This document shows, piece after piece, positions 55,081 through 55,138 of a stretch of 55,138 nucleotides of DNA. The stretch covers positions 1 through 55,138 of the forward strand of contig NZ_JAUG01000064.1 of the NCBI RefSeq assembly GCF_000708285.2, read 5' to 3'. This DNA is from Pedobacter borealis DSM 19626. GTDB lineage: Bacteria > Bacteroidota > Bacteroidia > Sphingobacteriales > Sphingobacteriaceae. Position numbers and translations under genes: made by a program. Positions within the stretch are counted from its first letter, which is position 1; each line of letters begins with the position of its first letter. The notes under the pieces are model-generated. The model was not told where the DNA came from and made no database searches. It was given only the letters and a program-made list of their open reading frames with translations.

Positions 55081-55138
55081 TTGAATGCCGTTGAAAACAT
55101 AAAAGCCCATGAAAAAACAAAAAATGCCGGCTGAAAAT

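Overview
The window looks like chromosomal DNA of a Bacteroidota bacterium, most likely a Pedobacter-like member of the Sphingobacteriaceae. The support is the overall gene content: TonB-dependent receptors with a DEVVVT-type TonB box, CarboxypepD_reg/OMP_b-brl proteins, a START-like small protein, a Bacteroidota-style GG leader, weak Shine-Dalgarno sequences and AT-rich spacers. The genus is an inference.

Layout. (1) 0.6-8.4 kb is an accessory stretch: a secreted beta-propeller glycosidase, a small protein with an ADP-ribosyltransferase-like motif pattern, secreted hypotheticals, a lipoprotein / small membrane protein / WaaL-PglL-like ligase cassette, and a frameshifted fragment. (2) 8.5-21.7 kb is a compact cobalamin uptake and late-synthesis locus: cobQ, cobD, cbiB and a P-loop ATPase, then a cobalamin riboswitch, then btuF-btuC-btuD-btuB, a PduO-type adenosyltransferase, cobU, cobT, cobS and cobC. 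No corrin-ring genes are present, so the locus fits import of cobalamins and incomplete corrinoids and their conversion to adenosylcobalamin. (3) 21.9-32.2 kb is a second accessory stretch. It has a decayed ISAs1-type insertion sequence, a C39-peptidase ABC exporter with its HlyD partner, a divergent GG-leader secreted protein with a translationally coupled membrane protein, a glycosyltransferase, a long non-coding stretch with hairpins, and a broken serine recombinase that abuts and reads into a tRNA-Met gene. (4) 32.2-37.5 kb has core genes (START-like protein, LptF/G-like permease, ribBA) between repeat-rich spacers, one of which holds a degenerate 11-bp tandem array bounded by 12-bp inverted repeats. 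(5) 37.6-46.9 kb has an IS4-family element with 33-bp ends, an M28 peptidase, a frameshifted outer-membrane barrel protein, a luciferase-like oxidoreductase, a frameshifted methyltransferase and a 5'-truncated group II intron with its reverse transcriptase. (6) 47.0-54.9 kb has a tail-specific protease, a TPR protein, an isoaspartyl peptidase, cyanophycinase and, divergently, cyanophycin synthetase, which together form a cyanophycin storage and breakdown module.

The strongest candidate for a new system is at 23.0-29.7 kb. A C39 exporter pair faces a 200-residue precursor with a GG leader. After the predicted cleavage point comes a Thr/Pro-rich tract, then a TonB-box-like motif, then a Gly/Ala-rich hydrophobic domain. 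A one-base-overlapping membrane protein follows, as toxin-immunity pairs often do, and then a glycosyltransferase. I read this as a possible exported, glycosylated, TonB-parasitising bacteriocin. A second cassette at 5.0-7.6 kb has a parallel design (secreted hydrophobic lipoprotein, tiny membrane protein, oligosaccharide ligase-like protein).

Seven single-base frameshifts were noted, most in short homopolymers: four near 5.0, 7.87, 41.5 and 45.1 kb, two in the recombinase and one in the decayed IS. Several of these may be assembly errors rather than real gene decay.
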